In this document: positions 29,056 through 36,795 of the stretch, piece after piece
Numbering within the stretch: the stretch's first letter is position 1
Layout of the letters: the number at the start of each line of letters is the position of its first letter
DNA from: Tautonia sociabilis
GTDB lineage: Bacteria > Planctomycetota > Planctomycetia > Isosphaerales > Isosphaeraceae
Length of the DNA stretch: 64,000 nt
NCBI RefSeq assembly: GCF_003977685.1
Contig: NZ_RYZH01000010.1
Span: 62,001 to 126,000 of the forward strand
Reading direction: 5' to 3'
The notes under the pieces: model-generated
What the model saw: only the letters and a program-made list of their open reading frames with translations
What the model was told of the DNA's origin: nothing
The model's database searches: none
Program-made: the position numbers and the translations under genes

Positions 29056-30114
29056 TCAGGAGGATCGGACGGCCGGCAGGACCCCGCAATGGACCAGCGT
29101 CGGCACCACCTCGCCCGGCTCGAAGCCGGCGTCGGTCAGCATCTCCCGGTACTCGGCGGCGCTGTAGGCACGACCCTCGGTCAGGGAGAACAAGGAGGCC
29201 GAGTAGAGGGCGATCGGCAGGGGGCCGTCCATCTCGTCGTTCAGGAACACATCGTGGATCAGAAGCCGGCGGCCGGGGGAGAGGGCTTCGGCCAGGCGGG
29301 AGAGGAGCGTCCGGCATTCCGGCACGTCCCAGTCGTGGAGGATGTTCGAGAGCAGCACGACGTCGGAGCCGTGGGGGACCGGGTCGGTGAACATGTCGCC
29401 CGATCGGCACTCCAGGCGGTCGGCGACGCCCAGTTCCTCGGCCAGTTCGAGGGCGACCTTGAGGACCTCGGGGCGGTCCCAGACGATCGCGGTCAGGTCC
29501 GGGTGCCGCTGGAGGTAGGCGATGCTATATAGCCCGGAGCCCCCACCGACGTCGAGCAGGGTCCGGCACTCGGGCAGCGGGTAGGTTTCGGCCAGGATCG
29601 GAGCGACGTTCCGGGCCCGGCCGGCGAGCGACAGGGTGAGCGACCGGGCGGACGACTCGCGCTCCATGGCCGAATCGAGCCCCTCCCGGTAGACGAAGGC
29701 CACCCCCTCCTCGGTCGCCGACCCGGACGGGTTCGGGTGGTTGGAACGGAGCCGATCGACCATCTCCCGCACGCCGGGGCTCCTCGCCGCCAGGCCGATA
29801 TAGCCGCCCACATCGAACGGGCCGCCGGGGACGAGGTGCTCCCGGGCCAGCTCGGTGAGCGAGAGACGCCCCTGATCGTCGCGGCACAGCAGTCCCATCG
29901 CCCGAAGCGCGGTGAAAAGCACGACGGCCGGCCGCTCGGCCAGCTTCAGGGCGAGGCGGAGGTCGTCGGCGGCCATCGGCCCGCGAGAGAGGCGGCCGAA
30001 GACGTCGAAGTGGGCGACCGCGGCGGTGAGCAACTCGGTGGCGAAATTGCCCCGGAACAACTCGAAGATCGGGGTGGGGTCGGTCGAGGGCCGGTGAAGC
30101 TCGTGTCGGCTCAT
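29056..30114 (-). CDS. O-methyltransferase, acetylserotonin/hydroxyneurosporene type
   Basis: A 352-residue protein: an N-terminal winged-helix dimerisation domain (IFELFRGNFATELLTAAVAH), then the SAM site LLDVGGGSGLYSIAYLQ, with VLLSNILHDWD (motif carrying the catalytic His) and LLIHDVFLND. This is the plant-like O-methyltransferase family 2 pattern found in carotenoid, bacteriochlorophyll and antibiotic tailoring. The substrate is unknown. The start codon overlaps the stop of the upstream membrane-protein gene by 4 bp, so the two are translationally coupled. Confidence 0.88.
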   Translation of the reverse strand: MSRHELHRPSTDPTPIFELFRGNFATELLTAAVAHFDVFGRLSRGPMAADDLRLALKLAERPAVVLFTALRAMGLLCRDDQGRLSLTELAREHLVPGGPFDVGGYIGLAARSPGVREMVDRLRSNHPNPSGSATEEGVAFVYREGLDSAMERESSARSLTLSLAGRARNVAPILAETYPLPECRTLLDVGGGSGLYSIAYLQRHPDLTAIVWDRPEVLKVALELAEELGVADRLECRSGDMFTDPVPHGSDVVLLSNILHDWDVPECRTLLSRLAEALSPGRRLLIHDVFLNDEMDGPLPIALYSASLFSLTEGRAYSAAEYREMLTDAGFEPGEVVPTLVHCGVLPAVRSS

Positions 30115-30635
30115 CGGTCAGGCACTCCGCCGCCGGCCAGCGGCCGGGCTTCGACGATCATCGGGAAGCGGGTGGGCTCGGGCCCAGGGCGAGCCGCCAT
30201 CAGACGGACGGCCGCCCCCAGCAGGGCGAGATTGGCCGCCCACTGCGCCGTGCTCACGATCAGGTACGCCCGGTGCCAGGGATAAAAGCCGCGGAGGCCG
30301 ACCTCCTCCAGGTGGCGATCCATCACCTCGTGCATGGCAACCAGCGCGAGCAGGAGGGCCGAGCTGGTGAGCAGAAGGAGCAGCCGGGCCAACCGCCAGG
30401 GGCGATGCCCCAGAGGACGCGACGAGCCGGCCCAGAACCACCAGATCCCTAGCGTCGCCAGGCCGACCAGGTTCAACACGTCGGTCGCTCGGCGGGTGAC
30501 GGCCGAGCCGGTGAGGCTGTCGAATTCGTCGTGGAGGATCGGCACGACGGCCCCGGCGTAGAAGGTGAAGCCCCCGAACCAGACGGCCATCGCGGCCAGG
30601 CAGATCGTCCGGAGCAGGAGCGACCCGGGCGTCAT
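30111..30635 (-). CDS. small integral membrane protein
   Basis: A 174-residue protein with four predicted hydrophobic spans: [58 protein letters not shown] and [16 protein letters not shown]. The architecture recalls small DUF4149-like membrane proteins but no family was firmly recognised. The second ATG (30635) is preferred since GGAGG is nine bases upstream of it. It ends in an ATGA overlap with the O-methyltransferase gene. Confidence 0.75.
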   Translation of the reverse strand: MTPGSLLLRTICLAAMAVWFGGFTFYAGAVVPILHDEFDSLTGSAVTRRATDVLNLVGLATLGIWWFWAGSSRPLGHRPWRLARLLLLLTSSALLLALVAMHEVMDRHLEEVGLRGFYPWHRAYLIVSTAQWAANLALLGAAVRLMAARPGPEPTRFPMIVEARPLAGGGVPDR

Positions 30636-30728
30636 CGGTCGCATCCTCCGAGGCGTTCAGCGCATGGATCAAGGGGAGGCCTCCGAGAATACCAGGCCTG
30701 CTCCTCCAGGAGAAGCGTTCCCCCTCCC

Positions 30729-30758
30729 TTGGACGCCCGGGGAGCTGGCCCGTACAAT
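30729..30758 (+). promoter_or_regulatory. candidate sigma-70-type promoter for serine acetyltransferase
   Basis: The -10 is TACAAT (30753-30758, 5 of 6) with a weak -35 TTGGAC (30729-30734) at 18-bp spacing. Predicted transcription start is about 45 bp before the ATG at 30811. Confidence 0.4.
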
Positions 30759-30810
30759 CTGCGGACGGGCCCCTTCCCGATCCGCCCCGGACTCACAAGA
30801 CGAGCGACCG

Positions 30811-31764
30811 ATGGCTAGCGACCCCCGCCTGAAGGACCGCCTCCCCGCCCTCACGGAGCGGATCGTCGGCACCTATGAGCGGTCCGGCGGCATCAACCAC
30901 CTGGGTCATCCCTGTTTGCCGAGCTACCGGGAGGTCACCGAGATCCTCGTCGACCTGCGGGAGATCCTCTATCCGGGCTTCGGCCGCCGGCAGAACCTCT
31001 CGATGCGAAACGTCTCGTATCACGTCGGCGACCTGATCGACGGCCTCTACGACCGCCTTGCCGACCAGATCAGCCGCGCCCTTCGCCGGCTCGACTGCGA
31101 CGGGGAGCAACCCAGTTCGGACCAGCAGGCGAAGGCCGAGCAGATCACGCTCGAATTCCTGGAAGCCGTGCCCGAGCTGCGCGACGTGCTGGCCGACGAC
31201 GTGGCCGCGGCCTTCGACGGCGATCCGGCGGCGAAGGCGTTCGACGAAATCATCTTCTGCTACCCGGGCGTGGCGGCGGTGACGGTCTATCGAGTCGCCC
31301 ATACCTTGCACCGCCTCGGCGTGCCGCTGATCCCCCGGATGATGACCGAGTACGCTCACTCGAAGACCGGCATCGACATCCACCCCGGCGCCCGGATCGG
31401 CCGCCGGCTGTTCATCGACCACGGCACCGGCGTCGTGGTCGGCGAGACGACGGAAATCGGCCAGAACGTGAAGCTGTATCAGGGCGTCACGCTCGGCGCC
31501 CTCAGCTTCCCAAAGGACGAAAACGGGGAGATCGTCCGAGACCGGAAGCGGCACCCGACGCTAGAAGACCACGTGGTGATCTACGCCAACGCGACGATCC
31601 TGGGGGGCGAGACCGTGATCGGCCACCACGCGGTCATCGGCTCGTCGGTCTGGATCACCCGGAGCGTCGAGCCGTACACGACCGTCACCATCGAGAGCCC
31701 CCGGCTCCGCTATCGGGCGCCGGCCAGGGACCCCGAGGAACAGGACGCGACGGCGGGCTCCTGA
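30811..31764 (+). CDS. cysE: serine O-acetyltransferase
   Basis: A 317-residue enzyme, longer than E. coli CysE (273) because of its N-terminal extension. The C-terminal left-handed beta helix carries hexapeptide repeats: [40 protein letters not shown] and [18 protein letters not shown]. It makes O-acetylserine from serine and acetyl-CoA, the first step of cysteine synthesis. Its N-terminal organisation matches the EpsC/plant-like SAT variants. It is convergent with the pyruvate kinase gene. Confidence 0.92.
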   Translation: MASDPRLKDRLPALTERIVGTYERSGGINHLGHPCLPSYREVTEILVDLREILYPGFGRRQNLSMRNVSYHVGDLIDGLYDRLADQISRALRRLDCDGEQPSSDQQAKAEQITLEFLEAVPELRDVLADDVAAAFDGDPAAKAFDEIIFCYPGVAAVTVYRVAHTLHRLGVPLIPRMMTEYAHSKTGIDIHPGARIGRRLFIDHGTGVVVGETTEIGQNVKLYQGVTLGALSFPKDENGEIVRDRKRHPTLEDHVVIYANATILGGETVIGHHAVIGSSVWITRSVEPYTTVTIESPRLRYRAPARDPEEQDATAGS

Positions 31765-31780
31765 GGCCCTGGCCGGGCAA

Positions 31781-33247
31781 TCATCCGTCGGACCGCTCGA
31801 TCTCCCGGACAACCATCGTGTTGTGCGTCGGATGATCGGGGAAGAATCCCCGGAGGATCACGACGCGATCCCCCCCGTTGACCAGCCCGTGCCGCGCTCC
31901 CCAGCAGAGGGCGTGATCGACCGCGCCGTCGATCTCTCCCGCCGGCAGCGGGGAGGTCCGAGGAACGACCCCCCAGAGCAGGGCGAGCTGGCGAGCCACC
32001 TCGGGGGTCTGCGCCAGGGCGATCGTCGGCGTCCGGTTGCGCTGCATCGAGACGGCCAGGGCGGATCGGCCGGATCGGGTCGCCACGACGAGCAAAGCGG
32101 CGTTGAGCCGATGGCAGGCCAGGCTGGCGGACTCGACGACCGCCTCGGTGATCGGAGAGATCCAGCCGACCCGGCCAGCGGAGCCCTGCCCGTTGGGAGG
32201 CGGGGCCGCAGGAGCCGTCCGTTCGGCTTCGGCCAGGATCCGGCTCATCGTCCGGACGGCCTCGACGGGAAACTCGCCGATCGCCGTCTCGCCGGACAGC
32301 ATGACGGCGTCGGCGCCGTCAACGGCCGCGTTGTAGACGTCGCTCGCCTCGGCCCGAGTCGGGCGGCTGGACCGTTCCATGCTGGTGAGCATCTGCGTGG
32401 CGATGATCACCGGCACCCGGGCCTTGTGGGCCTCCCGGAGGATCGTTCGCTGGATCGAGGGGACCCGGGCCACGTCGACCTCGACGCCAAGATCCCCCCG
32501 GGCGACCATCACCACGTCCGTCAGGGCGAGGATCGCCGCCAGGTCGTCCACCGCCTGCGGCTTCTCGATCTTGGCGACGACCTTGGCGCGAATCCCCCGG
32601 GCGTCCAGCTCCTGCCGGAGCCGGGTCAGGTCGGCTCCCGACCGGACGAAGGAGAGGGCGATGAAGTCGACCGCGTTGCGAGCGGCCCAGTCGAGGTCGG
32701 CGAGGTCCTTCTCGGTGAGCGACGGGAGGCTCAGGCCCGTCCCCGGGACGTTGATCCCCTGCCGGGACCGGATCGGGCCGGGCAGGACCACCCGGAGCGT
32801 CACCCTCCCCGGGGAGTGGTCGACAACCTCCATCCCCACGGTGCCGTCGGCGAACAGGACCGGGTCGCCGATCGTAAGGTCATCGGCGAGATCGGGATAG
32901 GTGCTCGTCAGCTCGTTCTCAGCCCCGCTGGGCTCCCGGACCAGGGTGAAGGTCGCGTCGATCGGGCACTCGAGCACGCCGCCGGGAAGCTCTCCAAGCC
33001 GGATCTTCGGCCCCCCCAGATCCATCAGGACGCCCACCTCGCGATCCCGCTCCTGGGCGACTCGTCGGATATCCTGGAGGGTCGCCGAATGCTCCTCGTG
33101 CGTACCATGGGAGAAGTTCAGGCGAAACACGTCGACCCCGGCCCCGAGCAGTCGGTCGAGCACCCGGGGGTCGCTCGAGGAGGGCCCCACGGTCGCCACA
33201 ATCTTGGTCCTCACGCCGGCCAGAGGTTCATCGGGATCGATCCGCAC
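31781..33247 (-). CDS. pyk: pyruvate kinase
   Basis: A 488-residue enzyme. The N-terminus RTKIVATVGPSSSDPRVLDR, RLNFSHGTHEEH (substrate loop), MDLGGPKIRLG, KVVAKIEKPQAVDD (catalytic Lys) and MVARGDLGVEVDVARVPSIQ are intact. TQMLTSMERSSRPTRAEASD and DAVMLSGETAIGEFPVEAV complete the barrel. It converts phosphoenolpyruvate and ADP to pyruvate and ATP. I set the start at GTG 33247 with AGAGG upstream; the 56 additional upstream codons are basic and not family-like. Confidence 0.95.
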   Translation of the reverse strand: MRIDPDEPLAGVRTKIVATVGPSSSDPRVLDRLLGAGVDVFRLNFSHGTHEEHSATLQDIRRVAQERDREVGVLMDLGGPKIRLGELPGGVLECPIDATFTLVREPSGAENELTSTYPDLADDLTIGDPVLFADGTVGMEVVDHSPGRVTLRVVLPGPIRSRQGINVPGTGLSLPSLTEKDLADLDWAARNAVDFIALSFVRSGADLTRLRQELDARGIRAKVVAKIEKPQAVDDLAAILALTDVVMVARGDLGVEVDVARVPSIQRTILREAHKARVPVIIATQMLTSMERSSRPTRAEASDVYNAAVDGADAVMLSGETAIGEFPVEAVRTMSRILAEAERTAPAAPPPNGQGSAGRVGWISPITEAVVESASLACHRLNAALLVVATRSGRSALAVSMQRNRTPTIALAQTPEVARQLALLWGVVPRTSPLPAGEIDGAVDHALCWGARHGLVNGGDRVVILRGFFPDHPTHNTMVVREIERSDG

Positions 33248-33632
33248 GGGAAGACCTCTCGCAACAGGGATCGGGTTCGGAATGGCCGAGGCCGGGGGGC
33301 GAATGCCTTGCGGCAGGAGCTCGGGACGCCCAAACCGTGTCGGGCGATCGCCAGCGACGGCGAGGCGAAGTGTAAGGCGAACAACCCGCGCACGTCGAAA
33401 GTATAACGAGACCACCCTTCAGGCCCATCCATCCCCCGGCGAACCAGCCCATCAGCTCGGATTGACGACCCGGCGGGCTCTCGGGAGACTGGCGATCCCC
33501 CCGGTCAGCCGGGGCGAGGGCTCGGGCAGCGACGGGCTTGGCATGCGATTCGCAACTTGTTCCCCGAAAAGGGCATAGAACGACGGGCCCCCGTTGCCCG
33601 GGCGGTCCCTTGAGGATCGAGGCCAGTTGACC
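33248..33632. other. 385-bp divergent intergenic region, pyk / helical-repeat gene
   Basis: No gene is supported here. On the minus strand TATACT (33400-33405) is a good -10 box about 150 bp before pyk, without a clear -35. On the plus strand TTGACG (33472-33477) resembles a -35 box but no matching -10 was found at 16 to 18 bp spacing, so the promoter of the 33633 gene is not resolved. Confidence 0.4.
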
Positions 33633-35606
33633 ATGAAGCGAATCATCGCGATTGCGGCCCTGCTCGGTTCGCTCGGCGTGCTGCTGAAGCTTGGCACGAA
33701 GCGCGCCGACGTCTCGGCCCGCAACGGCGGCCCCGATCGCCCGGCCGTCCCCACCGAGCCGGCCGGCGACGAGCGATCGCGGATCGAGGAGCGGATCCGG
33801 GCGACTTACCCCGAACACCTCGAGCTGGTCGATCGGGTCCTCGACCGATTTGGCCGCAACGCGATCCTCGTCGAGCGGACGGACGGCCTGCGGGGGCTGC
33901 AACTCCTGGACCGGCTCGACCTGGAGGCGCTCTACCTCTACGAGCACGCCTCGGAGGACTTCCGGCGACTGGCCTCCCTCGTGGACGACGACGCCGCGGC
34001 CGAGATCCTCTTGAACTGGCGGGAGTACTTCGGCCTGAAACGATCGGACGCGACCGACCGCAAGGTTCTGATCACCGCCATCTCCCGGCTCAACACCCGC
34101 CAGCGGCGGGCCTCGGCCGCCTACCCGTCCGCCTTGCCTTTGATCCTGAGCGACCCCTCGGGCGTCACCGCGCTGATCGACCGCTGGGAGGGAGACCAGG
34201 ACCGGCTCGGCCAGGCGCTGGCCGTCCTGATGTGCATCGACCTGGCCGAGGGGAGCACCGACCTCTCCTCGGCCGTCCGGACGATCGACCTGTATGGCGA
34301 TCTCGCGCTGGACGCCTTCCGGCTGCAAGGCCTGGAGGGATTCGCCACCGTCCACCGCTTCGGGACGGTGCTCCTGGCCCTCCGGGACGCGATCCCGCTG
34401 GACCAGGCGCTGATCGTGCTCCGGGTGAATGAGGACTACGTCGCCGAGCGGCTCCGGAGCCGTTCCCCCGAGGCGATCGCCGGGGAGTTGCGGCACGTCG
34501 CCGCGGTGAACCTTGTGCCCGAGGTCGGCGGCAGTCCCTCCGGCCTTCGGCTGATCGCCGACCACGGCCAGGCCGCCGAGCGGGCCTTGCGCCGGGTCGG
34601 CCCGGACGCCGCCACCGTCTCCTACGACCATTACCACAACATCAGTGACCGCCAGGAGGCCGTCGAGGCGATCGCCGAGTACGGCCCGGCCGCGCTGGCG
34701 ATGCTGACGAAATACGCCAACCACGAGGGATTCCGCGACATCCTCCGGCGCCACGGCCCGGGGGTGATTCCCCCGGTCGCTCGCGCCGACGCCTCCCCCG
34801 AAGACCTGGCGAGGCTCCAGGAGAAGGACGATCGTTCGACGCTGGAGTGGATCTCCTACGCCATGACCTCCTTCTCGGGGGAAAGCGGCCAGGCGATGAT
34901 CGCCCGGATCCGGGAGGACGGCCTCGCTCGGGTCGAGGAGCTGGCATCGGCCGACACGGCCTATTACGAGTTTCTTCCGCTGTACGACCTGCTGCACCTG
35001 GGGAACGTCGCCCGACAGGGGTACTCCCCGACCCGGGGGGAGTACGCCTGGGCGGCGGTCGACGCCGCGTTTGTCATCGCCGACGCCTTGAGCCTGATGT
35101 CCCTGCAGCCTCACGGAGCGGTCGCCTTCGAGGTGGCTCGATCGGAGCTGAAGGCGGCCGCCCGAGGGGCGATCAAGCGGACGGGCCGGGAAGCGGCCGA
35201 GGAAACCGCCGAGGTCGCCGGTCGGCTCGCCGCCCGGGAGGCCGCCGGCGAGGCCTCCGACGCGGCGGCCCGAGCCGCCCGCTGGTGGATCGTCCGGGCC
35301 TCGGGAGGCCTGTACGAGACGCTCCGCCACACTCCCGAGGCGCTCTCCCGCCTCAGCCTCCGCGAGGCGACCGAACTGGCCCGCCCCTACGGCAGGCAGG
35401 CGGGCCTCCGCCTGACGCGCTGGGAGCCGCTCCGATTCCTGAAGGACGGGGCCCTGGTCGTGCGTCGAATCCCCCCCGATCGAGGGCTGAAGTACCTGGT
35501 CTTCGAGGCGGCCCAGGCCGCGGTCGGCCTGGGGGCGATCCACAAGATGGAGGAGCACCTTGCGTCCCGGAGGCCGCTGCCGACCGCATCGGCCTCGGGG
35601 AGATGA
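33633..35606 (+). CDS. membrane-anchored helical-repeat protein, first gene of a GTPase cluster
   Basis: A 657-residue protein. The N-terminus MKRIIAIAALLGSLGVLLKL is an uncleaved anchor or signal. The body is almost all alpha-helical with loosely repeated (Y/H)G(P/D)xxxxxL units, for example YGPAALAMLTKY and RHGPGVIPPVARA, suggesting ARM/HEAT-like repeats. Near residue 460 comes YDLLHLGNVARQGYSPTRG followed by a hydrophobic stretch (AAVDAAFVIADALSLM), then about 60 residues of Ala/Glu/Arg helix, probably coiled coil. No enzymatic motif was recognised. The ATG at 33633 directly precedes the hydrophobic start. It is 105 bp from the next gene on the same strand. Confidence 0.75.
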   Translation: MKRIIAIAALLGSLGVLLKLGTKRADVSARNGGPDRPAVPTEPAGDERSRIEERIRATYPEHLELVDRVLDRFGRNAILVERTDGLRGLQLLDRLDLEALYLYEHASEDFRRLASLVDDDAAAEILLNWREYFGLKRSDATDRKVLITAISRLNTRQRRASAAYPSALPLILSDPSGVTALIDRWEGDQDRLGQALAVLMCIDLAEGSTDLSSAVRTIDLYGDLALDAFRLQGLEGFATVHRFGTVLLALRDAIPLDQALIVLRVNEDYVAERLRSRSPEAIAGELRHVAAVNLVPEVGGSPSGLRLIADHGQAAERALRRVGPDAATVSYDHYHNISDRQEAVEAIAEYGPAALAMLTKYANHEGFRDILRRHGPGVIPPVARADASPEDLARLQEKDDRSTLEWISYAMTSFSGESGQAMIARIREDGLARVEELASADTAYYEFLPLYDLLHLGNVARQGYSPTRGEYAWAAVDAAFVIADALSLMSLQPHGAVAFEVARSELKAAARGAIKRTGREAAEETAEVAGRLAAREAAGEASDAAARAARWWIVRASGGLYETLRHTPEALSRLSLREATELARPYGRQAGLRLTRWEPLRFLKDGALVVRRIPPDRGLKYLVFEAAQAAVGLGAIHKMEEHLASRRPLPTASASGR

Positions 35607-35711
35607 CCCTGTTGGCACCGGACGTTCCGTTGAGACTCCCCCACATCGACCCGGGCCCAGCCGAGGGGCTGCCCCGGGGCATGCCAAGGCGAACTGCGAG
35701 GGCTTGATCGG

Positions 35712-36647
35712 ATGATTCGGAACCGCACCATCGCTCGGGCCGCGCTGCTGGCCGTGGCGATCCTGGCCCTGCCCCAGGCCGCCTCGGCGAACAAAGTCGG
35801 CTGGCTGGAAGACGTGGTCCATCGCGTCGTCAAGGCGTCCGACCCCGAACTGGCCCGTTCGGGCCGAGTCTCCGGCCGGCTCTTCGAGGAGTCGGCCGAG
35901 CAGGGGCTGTCGTCGCTCGCAAGACGGTCGGACGCGATCGCGCTGGCCGGCAAGCCGGCCGACGAGGTGGCCGACGCGGCGCTCGACCTGCGCTTCAACC
36001 GCATGGTCGGGCAGGCCGATCCCGAGCTGTCCCGGACCTTCCGGGCCCTCGCCCCGGCCGAGAAGCGGCTGGTCCTCCGCATGGGGGAGGCGGCCGAGCG
36101 GATCTCCCGGCGCTTCCCGGATCGGGCCCCGGAGATGATCCGGAAGCTCGGTGTCGAGGGGATGACCGCCGTTCGCGTCTACGGCGACGACGTGGCCGAG
36201 GTGATCGTCCGAGAGGGGCCCGAGGCGGTCAACGTGCTGCGCAAGTCGGGCCGGTCGGGCTGGGAGTTCTACGTGGGCACGGTGCTGCGGCACAAGCGGA
36301 AGCTCGCCGCGGCCGGCGTGCTCGGCCTGTTCCTGGCCGACCCGGATCGGTTCGTCGACTCGGCGGGGCGGATCACCGAGTATGCCGTCGCCAAGTTCGC
36401 CGAGGCCGGGATCGACCTGGCCGGGGCCGTCGGCTCCGGAGCGGCCCGGGGACTGGAGCGATCGCTGGCCGATCGCCTGGGAGTCCTCGGTCTGGGAGGC
36501 GCCGTGCTGAAGTGGACGGCCCTGATCGCCGCCGGGATCGTGGCGGCGGCGGCCTTCCTCGTGATCCTCGGCCTGCCGGTCCGTTGGCTCACGCTCCCGT
36601 TCCGGATGGTCGGCCGAGGCCTGAGGGCGACGGTCCGGTCCTCCTGA
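35712..36647 (+). CDS. exported/membrane helical-repeat protein, second gene of the GTPase cluster
   Basis: A 311-residue protein. It has a clear signal peptide (AALLAVAILALPQAASANKV), a helical region with YGDDVAEVIVREGPEAVNVL that repeats the YG-x-D/P pattern of the upstream 657-residue protein, and a C-terminal transmembrane helix (ALIAAGIVAAAAFLVILGLP) ending with a basic tail. The topology predicts a periplasmic domain fixed to the membrane by one C-terminal helix. No known family was recognised. The shared repeat style with its neighbour suggests the two act together. Confidence 0.72.
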   Translation: MIRNRTIARAALLAVAILALPQAASANKVGWLEDVVHRVVKASDPELARSGRVSGRLFEESAEQGLSSLARRSDAIALAGKPADEVADAALDLRFNRMVGQADPELSRTFRALAPAEKRLVLRMGEAAERISRRFPDRAPEMIRKLGVEGMTAVRVYGDDVAEVIVREGPEAVNVLRKSGRSGWEFYVGTVLRHKRKLAAAGVLGLFLADPDRFVDSAGRITEYAVAKFAEAGIDLAGAVGSGAARGLERSLADRLGVLGLGGAVLKWTALIAAGIVAAAAFLVILGLPVRWLTLPFRMVGRGLRATVRSS

Positions 36648-36795
36648 TCCCGGCATCGGGCGGGCCCCCTCGCTTCGATCCAAGCGGGGCGTCCCGAGGA
36701 GGTTCGGCCGATCATCGGCCTCGAGGCCCGGGGCGCCCGCCCGACAATCCTCCCGAATTGCACTCTCACCCGGGTTCGCCCCTCGGAATCGAGCC

